Shown here: piece by piece, positions 36,363-46,099 of the stretch
How positions within the stretch are numbered: the first letter of the stretch is position 1
Layout of the letters: every line of letters begins with the position of its first letter
Source of the DNA: Bacteroidota bacterium
Lineage (GTDB): Bacteria; Bacteroidota; Ignavibacteria; Kapaibacteriales; UBA961
Assembly (NCBI GenBank): GCA_018266765.1
Contig: JAFDZU010000013.1
Span: 1-64,000, forward strand
DNA: 64,000 nt
Reading direction: 5' to 3'
Made by a program: the position numbers and the translations under genes
The notes under the pieces: model-generated
Told to the model about the DNA's origin: nothing
What the model saw: only the letters and a program-made list of their open reading frames with translations
Databases searched by the model: none

Positions 36363-37253
36363 TCAATATCCATAGCTTTTTAACATAGTTTTATTGTTTC
36401 GCCAATTATCCCGAACTTTAACAAATAATTCAAGGAAAACAGGTTTTTCCAAGTGTTTTTCTATTTTATATCGAGCTCTTTGACCAACCTCTTTTATTTT
36501 TTGCCCTTTAGCACCAATAATAATTCCCTTTTGTGTGCTTCGTTCTATAATTATTTCAGCTCCTATAAACCATTTACCTGCTTCGCGTTCGAGAAATTCT
36601 GTGATATTTATCTCACAAGAATATGGGATTTCTTGACCATATTCCATAAAAATCGTCTCACGGATAATTTCAGCAACAAAAAATCGTTCAGGTTGATCAC
36701 TCAGGAAATCTTGTTCATAGAGAAATTCACCTTCCGGTAGATATTCCGTTATTGTTTTTACTAATTCATCAATAACTTTATTCTTTAAAGCTGAGATAGG
36801 TAAAAACTCTTTGAATACATTCAATTTTTGAAACTCAAGAATTAAAGGTAAAACCTCTTTTCTATCTTTAAGAGCATCTGTTTTATTTATGGCAAGTAAA
36901 ATTGGTTTATTAGATTGCTTCAAAATTTCCATGAATTCTTCCGTTAAATAATTAAGGGCATGAAGTCCATGAGTAGCATCAGCAAGTACAACAATCACAT
37001 CAGCTTCATCGATTGATTTATGCACATAATCCATCATGGAGCGTTGCATTTCATATCTCGGAACTAACGCTCCCGGCGTATCTAAGAAAACGATTTGAAC
37101 ATCATCTGCTGTGTAAATTCCTAATACATTCTTACGGGTAGTCTGTGGCTTAGGTGTTACTATCGAAAGTTTTGCCCCTACGATGGCATTCATAAGTGTT
37201 GACTTTCCTACATTCGGCTTACCGATAATTGCTACATAGCCAACTTTAGGCAT
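36363..37253 (-). CDS. era: GTPase Era
   Basis: A 296-residue GTPase that binds 16S rRNA and assists 30S assembly. G1 is IIGKPNVGKSTLMNAI (9-24), G3 LDTPG (57-61), and G4 AINKTD near 121-126. The carboxy-terminal KH domain has TQKGIIIGAKGQKIKEVG, the RNA-binding loop. Length is that of typical Era. Confidence 0.96.
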   Translation of the reverse strand: MPKVGYVAIIGKPNVGKSTLMNAIVGAKLSIVTPKPQTTRKNVLGIYTADDVQIVFLDTPGALVPRYEMQRSMMDYVHKSIDEADVIVVLADATHGLHALNYLTEEFMEILKQSNKPILLAINKTDALKDRKEVLPLILEFQKLNVFKEFLPISALKNKVIDELVKTITEYLPEGEFLYEQDFLSDQPERFFVAEIIRETIFMEYGQEIPYSCEINITEFLEREAGKWFIGAEIIIERSTQKGIIIGAKGQKIKEVGQRARYKIEKHLEKPVFLELFVKVRDNWRNNKTMLKSYGY

Positions 37254-37287
37254 ATTAAACTTTAATTGTTATTAATCTATCTTTTAT

Positions 37288-37608
37288 TTATTGGTTTTCA
37301 GTCAACAGAACTAAAACTTTTCTTTCTAATACTTCTTCATCAGAAACATGTTTTGAGACAATTTGAGCCGCAATTTTGGGTGTAACCTCACAATACCAAA
37401 CTCCTTCCGGATAAACAATAACAATAGGACCTTTGCTACATTGATCTGTACAAGATGTTCTAGTCATCAATACTTCATTTTGCTTTTCAATATCTTTTAC
37501 AGTTTCTTTGATGCGTTTTGCAACTTTATCACTACCGGACTCTCTACACGATTTTCCATCGCAAACAAGTAAATGATACTTTATATTCCGTAGTTTTTTG
37601 GTACTCAT
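37288..37608 (-). CDS. Thioredoxin-like [2Fe-2S] ferredoxin
   Basis: A 106-residue protein of the thioredoxin-fold ferredoxin type. Four Cys in two pairs, in LLVCDGKSCRE and RTSCTDQCSKGP, ligate the cluster, and VIVYPEGVWYCEV is the usual following strand. It probably carries electrons; the partner is unknown. It begins the leftward run that leads to era. Confidence 0.87.
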   Translation of the reverse strand: MSTKKLRNIKYHLLVCDGKSCRESGSDKVAKRIKETVKDIEKQNEVLMTRTSCTDQCSKGPIVIVYPEGVWYCEVTPKIAAQIVSKHVSDEEVLERKVLVLLTENQ

Positions 37609-37615
37609 TTGTTTT

Positions 37616-38995
37616 TTACTTATTCATATTTGAAGTATCTTTATTTGTGCGAACACCCATAATTAGCTTATCGTAGATATACTTACTGATAACTTTTCCG
37701 ACTCGATTTCCTTCGTAACATGCTCGAGGATAATGGATACCGGCATAAATTCTACTTACATTTACTTCTTGTGCCGCCTCCAAAAAAGATATAAAATTAC
37801 GTTTATGAAATCCAAATATGACTTCGGTATCATCAACGAATGGAACATTATCGCCCAACACTAATGTTAAAATTTGAGCAGCACAAGCTGATACAGTGCT
37901 ATGTCCGCTGGTATGCTCGGGAAAAGGAGGAGTATCAAAAATTGGCTTCCAGGTCGAATCTATATATCTATTAATATATGTAACCGGTCGTATGACATTA
38001 CTTCTGTATTTTTCGTCCCAACAATTAATGAAGCCATCCCACATACAAATAGCAACATAGGTATATGCTTCAATGGTTTCCATCATATTTTTATTCAATT
38101 GTTTACAGGCAATTCCTGTAATGTTCATCCAATGTCCACCAGGTGATATTTGTCGTTGATTGAACACAAAATGTCCTTGATGGAAATTTTTAATAGGACT
38201 GTCATCCCAATATCTTCCGATTAATTCTTGTTCTTTAGTCAGACTTTTGGATAAAATATACACTTGCATATTTTGTTCATAGAAAGGAGAACCTTTCTCT
38301 TTACTAAATGGAAGTGGACCCAAAGGGCGGAATTGGGTAGCTGAATCCATCACCATGCACCTCATATAGCGAAAATATGGGTCTAATGGATCTGGAAAAT
38401 CAGGAGGAGTTGGTTCCCATTTGTCTTCACCTCTAGGAAAATTAAATCGAGGACGACCTTGAATTTTTGTATGACCATCAGCAACCATCCATACGATAAT
38501 ATGTTTACCAACAGTTTCTCCAAATTCTTTTGAATGCTCAATAACATCTTGAGGAATACCTTCTTGTGCTATTTCAGCAAGTTGAGACTTATACATTGAA
38601 TCGGCATTAAAAGCACGATATAATAGTTTATTTACAACAGTTCTGTATGCTTGAATAGCACAAACTCGCCAATCATATATTTGATTAGGATTTGGTTTCG
38701 GTGTTTCTTTCAGATCAGTTAATTGACCGGCTAAAGATTTATATTGATTTGGATATCCGAACCGTGCCGCTTCATATGCAGCAATGTTCGGATAATTACA
38801 ATTTCTTTTTGAAACCGCCGGTGAAAACCCGTCAAGCATGGTTATTTCAATTATCATTCTATTCCAATCATTGATAATTCGAGCACCGCTTATTAAATTA
38901 GCTTTAGAAAGCGAGTCTTGATTAATTGCAAACAAACTCGAATATGCAAAAAGCCCTACAAGAAGTAAAGCAACTAGATTTTTAATCTTTTTCAT
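37616..38995 (-). CDS. Exported PAP2-superfamily/vanadium haloperoxidase-like protein
   Basis: A 459-residue protein with a signal peptide (about residues 1-22, cut after LFA). The three phosphatase/haloperoxidase motifs are present: K-x6-RP in KYRSNVIRP, SGH in EHTSGHSTVSAC, and SR-x5-H in SRIYAGIHYPR. The order and length resemble secreted vanadium-dependent haloperoxidase relatives and bacterial acid phosphatases. Which activity it has cannot be said. It starts 117 bases after dnaN. Confidence 0.86.
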   Translation of the reverse strand: MKKIKNLVALLLVGLFAYSSLFAINQDSLSKANLISGARIINDWNRMIIEITMLDGFSPAVSKRNCNYPNIAAYEAARFGYPNQYKSLAGQLTDLKETPKPNPNQIYDWRVCAIQAYRTVVNKLLYRAFNADSMYKSQLAEIAQEGIPQDVIEHSKEFGETVGKHIIVWMVADGHTKIQGRPRFNFPRGEDKWEPTPPDFPDPLDPYFRYMRCMVMDSATQFRPLGPLPFSKEKGSPFYEQNMQVYILSKSLTKEQELIGRYWDDSPIKNFHQGHFVFNQRQISPGGHWMNITGIACKQLNKNMMETIEAYTYVAICMWDGFINCWDEKYRSNVIRPVTYINRYIDSTWKPIFDTPPFPEHTSGHSTVSACAAQILTLVLGDNVPFVDDTEVIFGFHKRNFISFLEAAQEVNVSRIYAGIHYPRACYEGNRVGKVISKYIYDKLIMGVRTNKDTSNMNK

Positions 38996-39112
38996 AATAT
39001 TTTAGTAATAAAGGTATAAAAAACATAAGATTACTACTGCTTAATTTAGTCAACTGATTTTGGGTAAAAGTATTTGAACTAATACATTTTCATTGCTATA
39101 TCTTATCCAAAA

Positions 39113-40225
39113 TTATAACCGCACCGGCATTACTAACATAAGTAAAGTAGCATCATTTCCTGTTGGCTTGATAAGTGCCGCACGTGTTGGAGTAGAACAG
39201 CTTAATGTTACTTCAGCTTGAGTATCATCTGTGAGTAAATGTTGCAATGCTTCAATGATATAAACATAATTAAATCCAATTTCAAAAGTATCACCTGTGT
39301 AATCACAAATAACAGTTTCAGATGCTTTACTTCCGGTATCATCGTCTGCTCCACTTATAGTGAGTGTATTATTTTCTACTTTTAATCTCACTTGATGTGA
39401 CGTATCACTCGTAAAAATTGAAACACGCTTAACAGCAGACAGCATATCTTTTGGATTGATTGAGATATTTTTATCATTATCTACTGGAATTACATTTTCA
39501 TAAGGTGGAAAACGCTCATCTATGACTCGAGTTACTATTGTAGCGTTTGAAAATATAAACTGAGCATGAGTTTTAGTCACTGATACCATCACATCCGAAT
39601 CAACCTTTTTTAACAAATCAATTGTTCTTGATGGAATAATTAAATCTAAATCTGCTGGAAAATCACCTGCATCGTTTTTGATAATTACTCTGGAAAGACG
39701 ATAGCTGTCAGTAGCTGCGGTTCGCACTTCAGTTGTTCTAAATTGAAACAATACACCTGTCATGGCAGGACGATACTCATCCTTTGAGACTGCAAATGAC
39801 GTCTTATTAGCAATGAGTTGAATATCATCTTGTTTAAAATTTACTGTGACTCCTTCTGGGAAGTGAGGCATATTTGGAAATTCATCTGCACTCATTCCAT
39901 TCATCGAATATTTACCAAAAGGAGTATTGAGCGAAAGACTAAAATTAGCATTAACAGAAATGTCGATCGATCCTTCTGAGCCAAGAGCTTTAATAATTTC
40001 ATTTAGTTTTCTGGCAGGAATAAGAATAGAACCATCATCTCCACCATTAATATCAGTAGATGCAGATATCGTTAGTTCTTGATCAGTAGCTACTAAAGTT
40101 AGTTTTCCTGTTGAAACTGTACAATGAAAATGCTCGAGAATTGGAAGAGTAGATTTTGGAGGAATTGCCGGCAATGCTCTGGCAATTACACTTTGAAATT
40201 CATTGAGAGAAATAGAAAATTTCAT
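39113..40225 (-). CDS. dnaN: DNA polymerase III beta subunit (sliding clamp)
   Basis: A 370-residue ring-forming clamp that tethers DNA polymerase III. Family traits are MKFSISLNEFQSVIARALPA, STLPILEHFHC, LTLVATDQEL, EYRPAMTGVLF, ATDSYRLS and the end LLMLVMPVRL. I start it at 40225; the longer frame to 40333 would run into the divergent psd gene and adds residues unlike any DnaN. No dnaA or recF is beside it, so this is not the usual origin-region arrangement. Confidence 0.96.
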   Translation of the reverse strand: MKFSISLNEFQSVIARALPAIPPKSTLPILEHFHCTVSTGKLTLVATDQELTISASTDINGGDDGSILIPARKLNEIIKALGSEGSIDISVNANFSLSLNTPFGKYSMNGMSADEFPNMPHFPEGVTVNFKQDDIQLIANKTSFAVSKDEYRPAMTGVLFQFRTTEVRTAATDSYRLSRVIIKNDAGDFPADLDLIIPSRTIDLLKKVDSDVMVSVTKTHAQFIFSNATIVTRVIDERFPPYENVIPVDNDKNISINPKDMLSAVKRVSIFTSDTSHQVRLKVENNTLTISGADDDTGSKASETVICDYTGDTFEIGFNYVYIIEALQHLLTDDTQAEVTLSCSTPTRAALIKPTGNDATLLMLVMPVRL

Positions 40226-40311
40226 AGATTTACTTTCATTTATTGAGTATGAAACAAGACAATTCGTTATTTTGCCATGCAAATTACGAAAATTGCGTTT
40301 TATGGGAAAGT

Positions 40312-40983
40312 ATGAAATCAATGACCTTAACAAGATATGGATATGATAACGCTTTGATAATGATTGCAGTTGGTGCTACAATTATATCAATTGCATATAT
40401 TTTTGCACGAGGTTGGTTTGCATGGCTGATTATTGCTTTGGGTGCATTAATTATCTGTTTTACTTTATGGTTTTTTCGTGACCCAGAACGAACAATTCCT
40501 ATTGAAGCAAAAAACGATGACTCAATAATCTTGGCCCCTGCTGACGGAAAGATTGTAGAGGTTACCCCTGTAAGAGAAGAAAACTATCTTCATAGTGAAG
40601 CGATTCAAATCAGCATTTTTCTTTCACCTTTAGATGTTCATGTAAATCGTTCACCGGTAACCGGTAACGTTGGGTTTTATAAATATATTCCTGGTGATTA
40701 TTTGGTAGCTTGGCATCCAAAATCTTCCGAGTTAAATGAACAGTCAAGAATTGGAGTTCAAACTGCAAACGGTAAAGTGTTATTTAAGCAAATAACAGGA
40801 TATTTAGCACGAAGAATTGTTTGTGAAGTTAAAGAAGGCGACTCACTTCAATCAGGTGAAAAAATTGGAATGATGAAATTTGGTTCGAGAATGGATATAA
40901 TTGTCCCTACAAGTAGTGTAATCAATGTAAAGATTGGAGATGTAGTAGTCGGAGGGGAAACTATTCTTGGAAAAATACGGTAA
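40312..40983 (+). CDS. psd: Phosphatidylserine decarboxylase proenzyme
   Basis: A 223-residue short-form Psd, which makes phosphatidylethanolamine from phosphatidylserine. One or two membrane helices lie at about 10-55, followed by WFFRDPERTIP, LAPADGKIVEV, IFLSPLDVHVNRSPVTG and the self-cleavage site GS in MKFGSRMDIIVP. The start may be 40312 or 40321; GGGAAAG lies just upstream. A frame open to 40243 overlaps the dnaN leader and is not needed. It diverges from dnaN across an 86-base gap that must hold both promoters. Confidence 0.93.
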   Translation: MKSMTLTRYGYDNALIMIAVGATIISIAYIFARGWFAWLIIALGALIICFTLWFFRDPERTIPIEAKNDDSIILAPADGKIVEVTPVREENYLHSEAIQISIFLSPLDVHVNRSPVTGNVGFYKYIPGDYLVAWHPKSSELNEQSRIGVQTANGKVLFKQITGYLARRIVCEVKEGDSLQSGEKIGMMKFGSRMDIIVPTSSVINVKIGDVVVGGETILGKIR

Positions 40984-41066
40984 TTTTATTCTAGTTAAAC
41001 TTTATTTATAATAAAAAATTAGGTGCTATTATTTAAAATTATTTTTAATACATTCATTTTAAAATT

Positions 41067-42458
41067 ATGAAATTCTGTATTGTAGTTTTACTTTTTTTTG
41101 TTTCGAGTTATAGTCCGTTATTTTCAGGAATAGATTTGGATTTATTGCAGTCCGGTCCTATGGTCTGCTATACTGAAATGCGAGAAGTAATGATATGGAT
41201 TCAAACCAAAAAAAGTACACGGGTTCGACTCATTTATTGGGATAGTACTGAAATTGGAAACAATCAGCTTTACACCAAAACAACAGAAAAGAAAAATTCA
41301 CCGTATTTTACAAAAGAAATTTCAACAGAAGAAAACACAGCTTATACCGCTAAGTTAATAGCAGATAAAGTCCAACCCGGAAAGACATATTTATATTATC
41401 TGACTTTTAATGATAAAAAGTTAGCGGTATCCTATCCATTAAAATTTACCACTCCAAAACTTTGGAAATGGCGATCAGAACCCCCTCCTTTTAGAATTGC
41501 TGTCGGTAGTTGTGTTTATATAAATGAACCTGAATATGACCGTCCGGGAACTCCCTATGGTGGTGGCTACCAAATATTTACCAGTATTTATAATCAACAT
41601 CCTGACGCAATGCTATGGCTTGGCGACAATAATTACCTTCGCGAACCTGATTGGAATACTCGAACCGGTATTTTACATCGTTATACGCATTCACGTAGTG
41701 TGAAAGAAATACAACCTCTTCTTGGTTCTGTTAGTAATTATGCAATTTGGGATGATCACGATTTTGGGCCAAATGATTCTGACCGAGGATATTGGAACAA
41801 AGAAACTACGCTTGAAGCATTCAAACTTTTCTGGGGAAATCCGGGATTTGGTATCAATGGAAAACCCGGAATTACCACTACTTTTGAAAACTCCGATGTA
41901 CAACTCTTTTTGATGGATAATCGCTACTATCGGACTGCCGACAAACGCAAAACAGGTGAACGAAGAATTTTAGGAAAAGAACAAATTGATTGGCTTTTGG
42001 ATAATTTAGTGAGCAGTACTGCAACTTTTAAAGTAATTGCTATGGGAGGACAAGTTTTAAATCCTGTCGCAAAATATGAAAATTATGCAACGTATCCTGA
42101 AGAAATGAATGAATTACTATCAGCAATTGAACGAGAAAAAATAAGTGGGGTTGTCTTTCTATCCGGCGACAGACATCATACTGAGTTATCTAAATTAGTA
42201 CGCATAGGAACGTATCCTCTATACGACCTAACTTCTTCACCGTTAACTTCTTCTTCTCATGCTGATGATGGTGAACAAAATGTGTTGAGAGTTCCCGGTA
42301 CTTTAGTAAACCAAAGAAATTTTGCGATGCTTGAATTCGTTGGTGAAAAATCTCAAAGAGCAATGAACATTTCAGTTTATTCTACCGAAGGAAAATTACT
42401 CTGGAAACGCGAAATTTTAGCTTCTGAGCTACAAGTTGCAAATGAAAAAAAGAAATAA
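41067..42458 (+). CDS. Exported PhoD-like metallophosphatase
   Basis: A 463-residue protein with a signal peptide (MKFCIVVLLFFVSSYSPLFS). A fibronectin-like amino-terminal domain (to ~130; YTEMREVMIWIQT, VQPGKTYLYYLTF) precedes the catalytic domain with IAVGSC, LWLGDNNYLREPDW, YAIWDDHDFGPNDS and FLSGDRHHTELSK, the metal ligands of PhoD-type alkaline phosphatases/phosphodiesterases. It lacks a classic RR leader at its start. Substrate is unknown; phosphate scavenging is plausible. Confidence 0.9.
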   Translation: MKFCIVVLLFFVSSYSPLFSGIDLDLLQSGPMVCYTEMREVMIWIQTKKSTRVRLIYWDSTEIGNNQLYTKTTEKKNSPYFTKEISTEENTAYTAKLIADKVQPGKTYLYYLTFNDKKLAVSYPLKFTTPKLWKWRSEPPPFRIAVGSCVYINEPEYDRPGTPYGGGYQIFTSIYNQHPDAMLWLGDNNYLREPDWNTRTGILHRYTHSRSVKEIQPLLGSVSNYAIWDDHDFGPNDSDRGYWNKETTLEAFKLFWGNPGFGINGKPGITTTFENSDVQLFLMDNRYYRTADKRKTGERRILGKEQIDWLLDNLVSSTATFKVIAMGGQVLNPVAKYENYATYPEEMNELLSAIEREKISGVVFLSGDRHHTELSKLVRIGTYPLYDLTSSPLTSSSHADDGEQNVLRVPGTLVNQRNFAMLEFVGEKSQRAMNISVYSTEGKLLWKREILASELQVANEKKK

Positions 42459-42627
42459 TTTACAGTATTCAAACAAAATTGATTTGAGATTTTTCATGTG
42501 TGTAACTTAATTCAATATAATTATGGTTAAAACAATAATGTTATTGTTAATTTTGACTAATTGATTTTTTAATTCTACATTCAATCGAAATACATAATCT
42601 TACGTTACAATCTAAGGAGACAACAAT

Positions 42628-44172
42628 ATGAACCGTCGTTCCTTTTTTAAATCTGCTTCATTTTTTAGTGATGATTCAGTTCAACCGGCTAACGAACTTT
42701 CATCAGAACGCCTCTCGAAAGCAATGAACCCTAAGCCACTTGCTGTGACTGCAGGATTAGAAGAATTTACTACTCCTCTATCATCTCGCAATGCAGAGCA
42801 TTTATTGCGAAGAATCGGATTACAGCTAAATAAAATAGAAATAACACAAGTAGTCGGTAAAACTGCTGCTCAAGTTGTAGATTCACTATTAACGATTAAT
42901 CCTAATTCATTACCTACACAACCATCTTGGGCTATAAATTCTCCGGCTAATGTCCAACAACAAAACTATGACCAAGTTAATGAACTCCGTACCCTTTGGT
43001 TTTCTCATTTGTTAAGTGGTAAGAATCCCCTACTTGAAAAAATGGTGTTCTTTTGGCATAATCATTTTACATCCGAAGAAAAGAAAGTGTATTATTCGCA
43101 GTATATTTATTGGCAACACGATCTCTTTCGTCGAAATCCAAAACAAGTCAGTGAAATTTATCAACCGGTTCAAGATAATGACCGCACATATTTTGGTAAT
43201 ATCAAAACACTGACAAAAGCTATAGTCAGAGATATGGCAATGTTAGTGTATTTAGACGGTAATCAAAGTATTTCCGGCAATCCAAATGAAAATTTTGCAC
43301 GGGAAATTCTCGAATTATTCACACTTGGAATCGGAAACTATACCGAACATGATATTGTAGAAGCAGCTCGAGCATTCACCGGCTGGAGAGTAGAGGGATT
43401 AACTTCTCGATTCAAGTCTTCTAACTTTGATGATACTGAAAAAACCTTTATGGGAAAAACCGGTAAACATTCAGCAGATGACATAGTTGATATTATTTTC
43501 CAACAGCCGGCTTGTGCTCGATTTTTTGCCGGTAAACTCTATAGGTTTTTCGTTTATGAAGCTCCAAACGAGGACATTCTTACTCAACTTGCATCAGAAC
43601 TTTTGGCATCAAACTATGAATTAAAACCATTTTTGAAAAAACTCTTAGCTTCAGCACATTTCTTTGATGAGCAGTTTTATGGAGCAGTTATCAAATCTCC
43701 TCTTGATATTATAATAGGAACTGGAAGACTATTTGAATTAACAAAATTTAAAGATAATCTTGTGGCAGTTCGTGGATTAATGCAATTAACTCTCGAATTG
43801 TTTAATCCTCCGGATGTAGCCGGTTGGAAAGGTTATCACCAATGGATTAATACTTCCACATTACCCACAAGGCAAAAATTCACAGACAGTATGATTGACG
43901 GTACATCTACAATCGCACTAATGCCGATACCCGAATCGAAAATTGATGCACTTACATTTGTTAAATCGTTCGGCGAAACTACTGCTCCAAAAGTAGTTGC
44001 TGTTTTGGGTGAATATCTCCTCCCATTTACCCTTAATTCTGCACAGAAAGATGCTTTGATGAATGATGCATTTGGCGGTTATGACTGGACGGTTGATGCA
44101 CCAAATGCTAAAGCAGGTGTTGAGCGATTACTTAAAGCTATAATGAGAATGCCCGAATTTCAGTTGATGTAA
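42628..44172 (+). CDS. DUF1800 family protein
   Basis: A 514-residue member of DUF1800, with typical stretches AEHLLRRIGLQ, KMVFFWHNHFTS, NPNENFAREILELFTLGIGN, ARAFTGWRV and FNPPDVAGWKGY. The start MNRRSFFKSASFF has a twin-Arg pair but no strong hydrophobic core, so export is uncertain. A clear ribosome binding site AAGGAG lies before the ATG. It is followed by a DUF1501 gene, the pairing seen in many bacteria; the biochemical role of the pair is not known to me. Confidence 0.92.
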   Translation: MNRRSFFKSASFFSDDSVQPANELSSERLSKAMNPKPLAVTAGLEEFTTPLSSRNAEHLLRRIGLQLNKIEITQVVGKTAAQVVDSLLTINPNSLPTQPSWAINSPANVQQQNYDQVNELRTLWFSHLLSGKNPLLEKMVFFWHNHFTSEEKKVYYSQYIYWQHDLFRRNPKQVSEIYQPVQDNDRTYFGNIKTLTKAIVRDMAMLVYLDGNQSISGNPNENFAREILELFTLGIGNYTEHDIVEAARAFTGWRVEGLTSRFKSSNFDDTEKTFMGKTGKHSADDIVDIIFQQPACARFFAGKLYRFFVYEAPNEDILTQLASELLASNYELKPFLKKLLASAHFFDEQFYGAVIKSPLDIIIGTGRLFELTKFKDNLVAVRGLMQLTLELFNPPDVAGWKGYHQWINTSTLPTRQKFTDSMIDGTSTIALMPIPESKIDALTFVKSFGETTAPKVVAVLGEYLLPFTLNSAQKDALMNDAFGGYDWTVDAPNAKAGVERLLKAIMRMPEFQLM

Positions 44173-44214
44173 TTATCTTTTATTTCTGACTATAAATCAA
44201 TTTTGAGGTGAAAT

Positions 44215-45789
44215 ATGAAACGTCGTTCCTTTTTAAAAAAATCTGCAACAGCCGGTCTTGCCTTATCTGCTTTGCCTACTCTAATTGGTTCGGTTAGTGT
44301 TCAAGCACTTGCAAATGCACCGGTGTTGAATGTACTGCAACAGCTCGCAGGTGGTGATGACAGAATAATGGTGTTAGTACAACTTCAAGGTGGAAATGAC
44401 GGATTAAACACCGTAATTCCTATCGAAGACCCTTTGTATTTTGATGCTCGACCTTCTATTCAAATTGCTAAAAGCAAAGCCCTAACTTTGAATAATACTA
44501 CGGGACTTCATCCAGCTATGACCGGTTTCAAACAACTGTACGATGCCGGACAACTTGCTGTGATTCAAGGTGTTACGTATCCTAATCCTGATCGTTCGCA
44601 CTTTCGTGGAACGGATATTTGGCTGACAGCAACAGATTACAATGTTTTTAAATCTACAGGTTGGGTTGGTCGTTATTTGGAATCATTTCTACCTGCCAAT
44701 TATCCAGCTTCAATTCCAACTGACCCTCTTGCAATTCAAATTGGTTCATCACTTTCCTTGACATTCCAAGGAACTCCCGGAGCACTCGGAATTACATTTC
44801 GCGACCCGGATGAATTTTATAAATTAGTCGGGAAATCTACCGTTATCGGTGGCGGTTCGACTTCTTCGGGAACTCCGGCAGATAACGAATTAGAATTTAT
44901 ACGAACAGTTCAGAATGCAGCAGAAGCATATTCTCAAGTAATTAAAAAAGCCGGTGACAGCGGAAATAACAGCGCGACGTATCCAAATTCTGATTTGGCT
45001 GAAAAACTAAAGGTTGTTGCTCGTCTTATTTCGGGTGGACTCAAAACTAAGTTTTATTTGGTTTCAATCGGTGGATACGACACACATATTTCACAAGGAA
45101 ACGAAACTGGAACACATTCTGCCTTGCTTTCGCAATTATCAGGGGCAATTACTGCCTTCATGGATGATATTCAAAAACTTGGATATGCAGATAAGGTTGC
45201 AGGAATGACGTTCTCCGAATTCGGAAGAAGAGTTAAAGAAAATGGAAGCAAAGGAACCGACCACGGGACTGCCGCACCGATGTTTGTCTTTGGTGCAAAA
45301 GCACTCGGCGGGAAAATTATTGGTTCAAATCCGCAATTGGATTCGGCAAATTTAGATGAACGTGGCGATATTAAAATGCAACACGATTACCGCGAAGTGT
45401 ATGCTTCCGCACTTGCTCAATGGTTCGGCACGCCAACCAATCAAGTAGAAGAAATAATGCTTAAAAAGCAATTTACGACTATGCCATTGTTTGAAGCACC
45501 GAATAGTGTTGATGATTTGCCGGATGGTTCGTTGTATTTGCAACAAAACATTCCAAACCCTGCAAAAACAACAACGACTATTCGTTATATGATTCCATCG
45601 GCAATGTCAGTACGATTAACAGTCTTTACAGTTCAAGGGAAGAAAATAGCGACAATTTTCTCTGGAGAACAAGAAGCAGGATTGTATGATGCTCAATTTT
45701 CGACGAGTGAACTACCTTCGGGAACATATTATTACCGTCTGGAAACGAACCGTTTTACTGCCGTTAAAACAATGGTAATTTCTCGATAA
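44215..45789 (+). CDS. DUF1501 protein with Tat-type leader and T9SS sorting domain
   Basis: A 524-residue protein. The leader MKRRSFLKKSATAGLALSAL is a textbook twin-arginine signal. The DUF1501 (sulfatase-like) core has VLVQLQGGNDGLNTVIP, NPDRSHFRGTDIW, GYDTHISQGN and MTFSEFGRRVKENGSKGTDH. From about 430 a linker leads to a type IX sorting domain: LQQNIPNPAKTTTTIRY, PSGTYYYRLETNRFTAVK, ending MVISR. The combination predicts folded export by Tat and then surface delivery by T9SS. It pairs with the DUF1800 gene 42 bases upstream. Confidence 0.92.
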   Translation: MKRRSFLKKSATAGLALSALPTLIGSVSVQALANAPVLNVLQQLAGGDDRIMVLVQLQGGNDGLNTVIPIEDPLYFDARPSIQIAKSKALTLNNTTGLHPAMTGFKQLYDAGQLAVIQGVTYPNPDRSHFRGTDIWLTATDYNVFKSTGWVGRYLESFLPANYPASIPTDPLAIQIGSSLSLTFQGTPGALGITFRDPDEFYKLVGKSTVIGGGSTSSGTPADNELEFIRTVQNAAEAYSQVIKKAGDSGNNSATYPNSDLAEKLKVVARLISGGLKTKFYLVSIGGYDTHISQGNETGTHSALLSQLSGAITAFMDDIQKLGYADKVAGMTFSEFGRRVKENGSKGTDHGTAAPMFVFGAKALGGKIIGSNPQLDSANLDERGDIKMQHDYREVYASALAQWFGTPTNQVEEIMLKKQFTTMPLFEAPNSVDDLPDGSLYLQQNIPNPAKTTTTIRYMIPSAMSVRLTVFTVQGKKIATIFSGEQEAGLYDAQFSTSELPSGTYYYRLETNRFTAVKTMVISR

Positions 45790-45865
45790 GAATCTATAAA
45801 GTGGCTTAATTCCTTGAAAAATTGACAACAAAGTATCAAAAACCGATAAATATGGACAGAAAACC

Positions 45866-45885
45866 GACTCATGAGCCAAGGAAAT
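45866..45885 (-). repeat. Inverted copy of the 21-bp minisatellite unit
   Basis: GACTCATGAGCCAAGGAAA is the reverse complement of one repeat unit with a single mismatch (unit core TTTCCTTGGCTCATCAGT). It lies five bases before the tandem array, in opposite orientation, so array and edge can fold into a long hairpin. Confidence 0.75.
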
Positions 45886-46032
45886 TCAAGTTTCCTTAGC
45901 TCATCAGTTAGTTTCTTTGGCTCATCAGTCAGTTTCCTTAGCTCATCAGTTAGTTTCCTTAGCTCATCAGTCAGTTTCCTTGGCTCATCAGTCAGTTTCC
46001 TTAGCTCATCAGTCAGTTTCCTTGGCTCATAA
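45871..46032 (+). other. Possible 53-residue ORF across the minisatellite (doubtful)
   Basis: ATG at 45871 opens a frame that reads through six repeat units as a Ser/Phe heptad (FLSSSVS) and stops at TAA 46030-46032. There is no ribosome binding site and the composition follows from the DNA repeat, so translation is doubtful. Confidence 0.15.
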
Positions 46033-46099
46033 GTTAGTTTCCTTAGTTCATCAGTCAGTTTTCTTGACTCATAAGTTAGTTTCCTTGGCTCAAAAGTTC
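45890..46099. repeat. 21-bp tandem repeat (minisatellite), ten units
   Basis: Ten head-to-tail units of exactly 21 bases with consensus GTTTCCTTAGCTCATCAGT plus CA or TA; the tenth is diverged. Variation is confined to a few positions (A/G at base 9, C/T near the end, CATCAG/CATAAG). Because 21 is divisible by three, each frame gives a heptapeptide; the array is more likely non-coding. It follows the DUF1501 stop by 100 bases. No spacer of differing sequence separates the units, so it is not a CRISPR array. Confidence 0.95.

Noticed and set aside
40226-40333. Longer amino terminus for DnaN
   Set aside because: The extension overlaps psd and does not resemble any clamp amino terminus; the ATG at 40225 gives the standard MKFSISLNEF start.
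39113-40983. Replication origin next to dnaN
   Set aside because: No dnaA gene, DnaA-box cluster or AT-rich unwinding element was seen around dnaN.
45890-46099. CRISPR array
   Set aside because: The units are contiguous with no unique spacers, and no cas gene is near.
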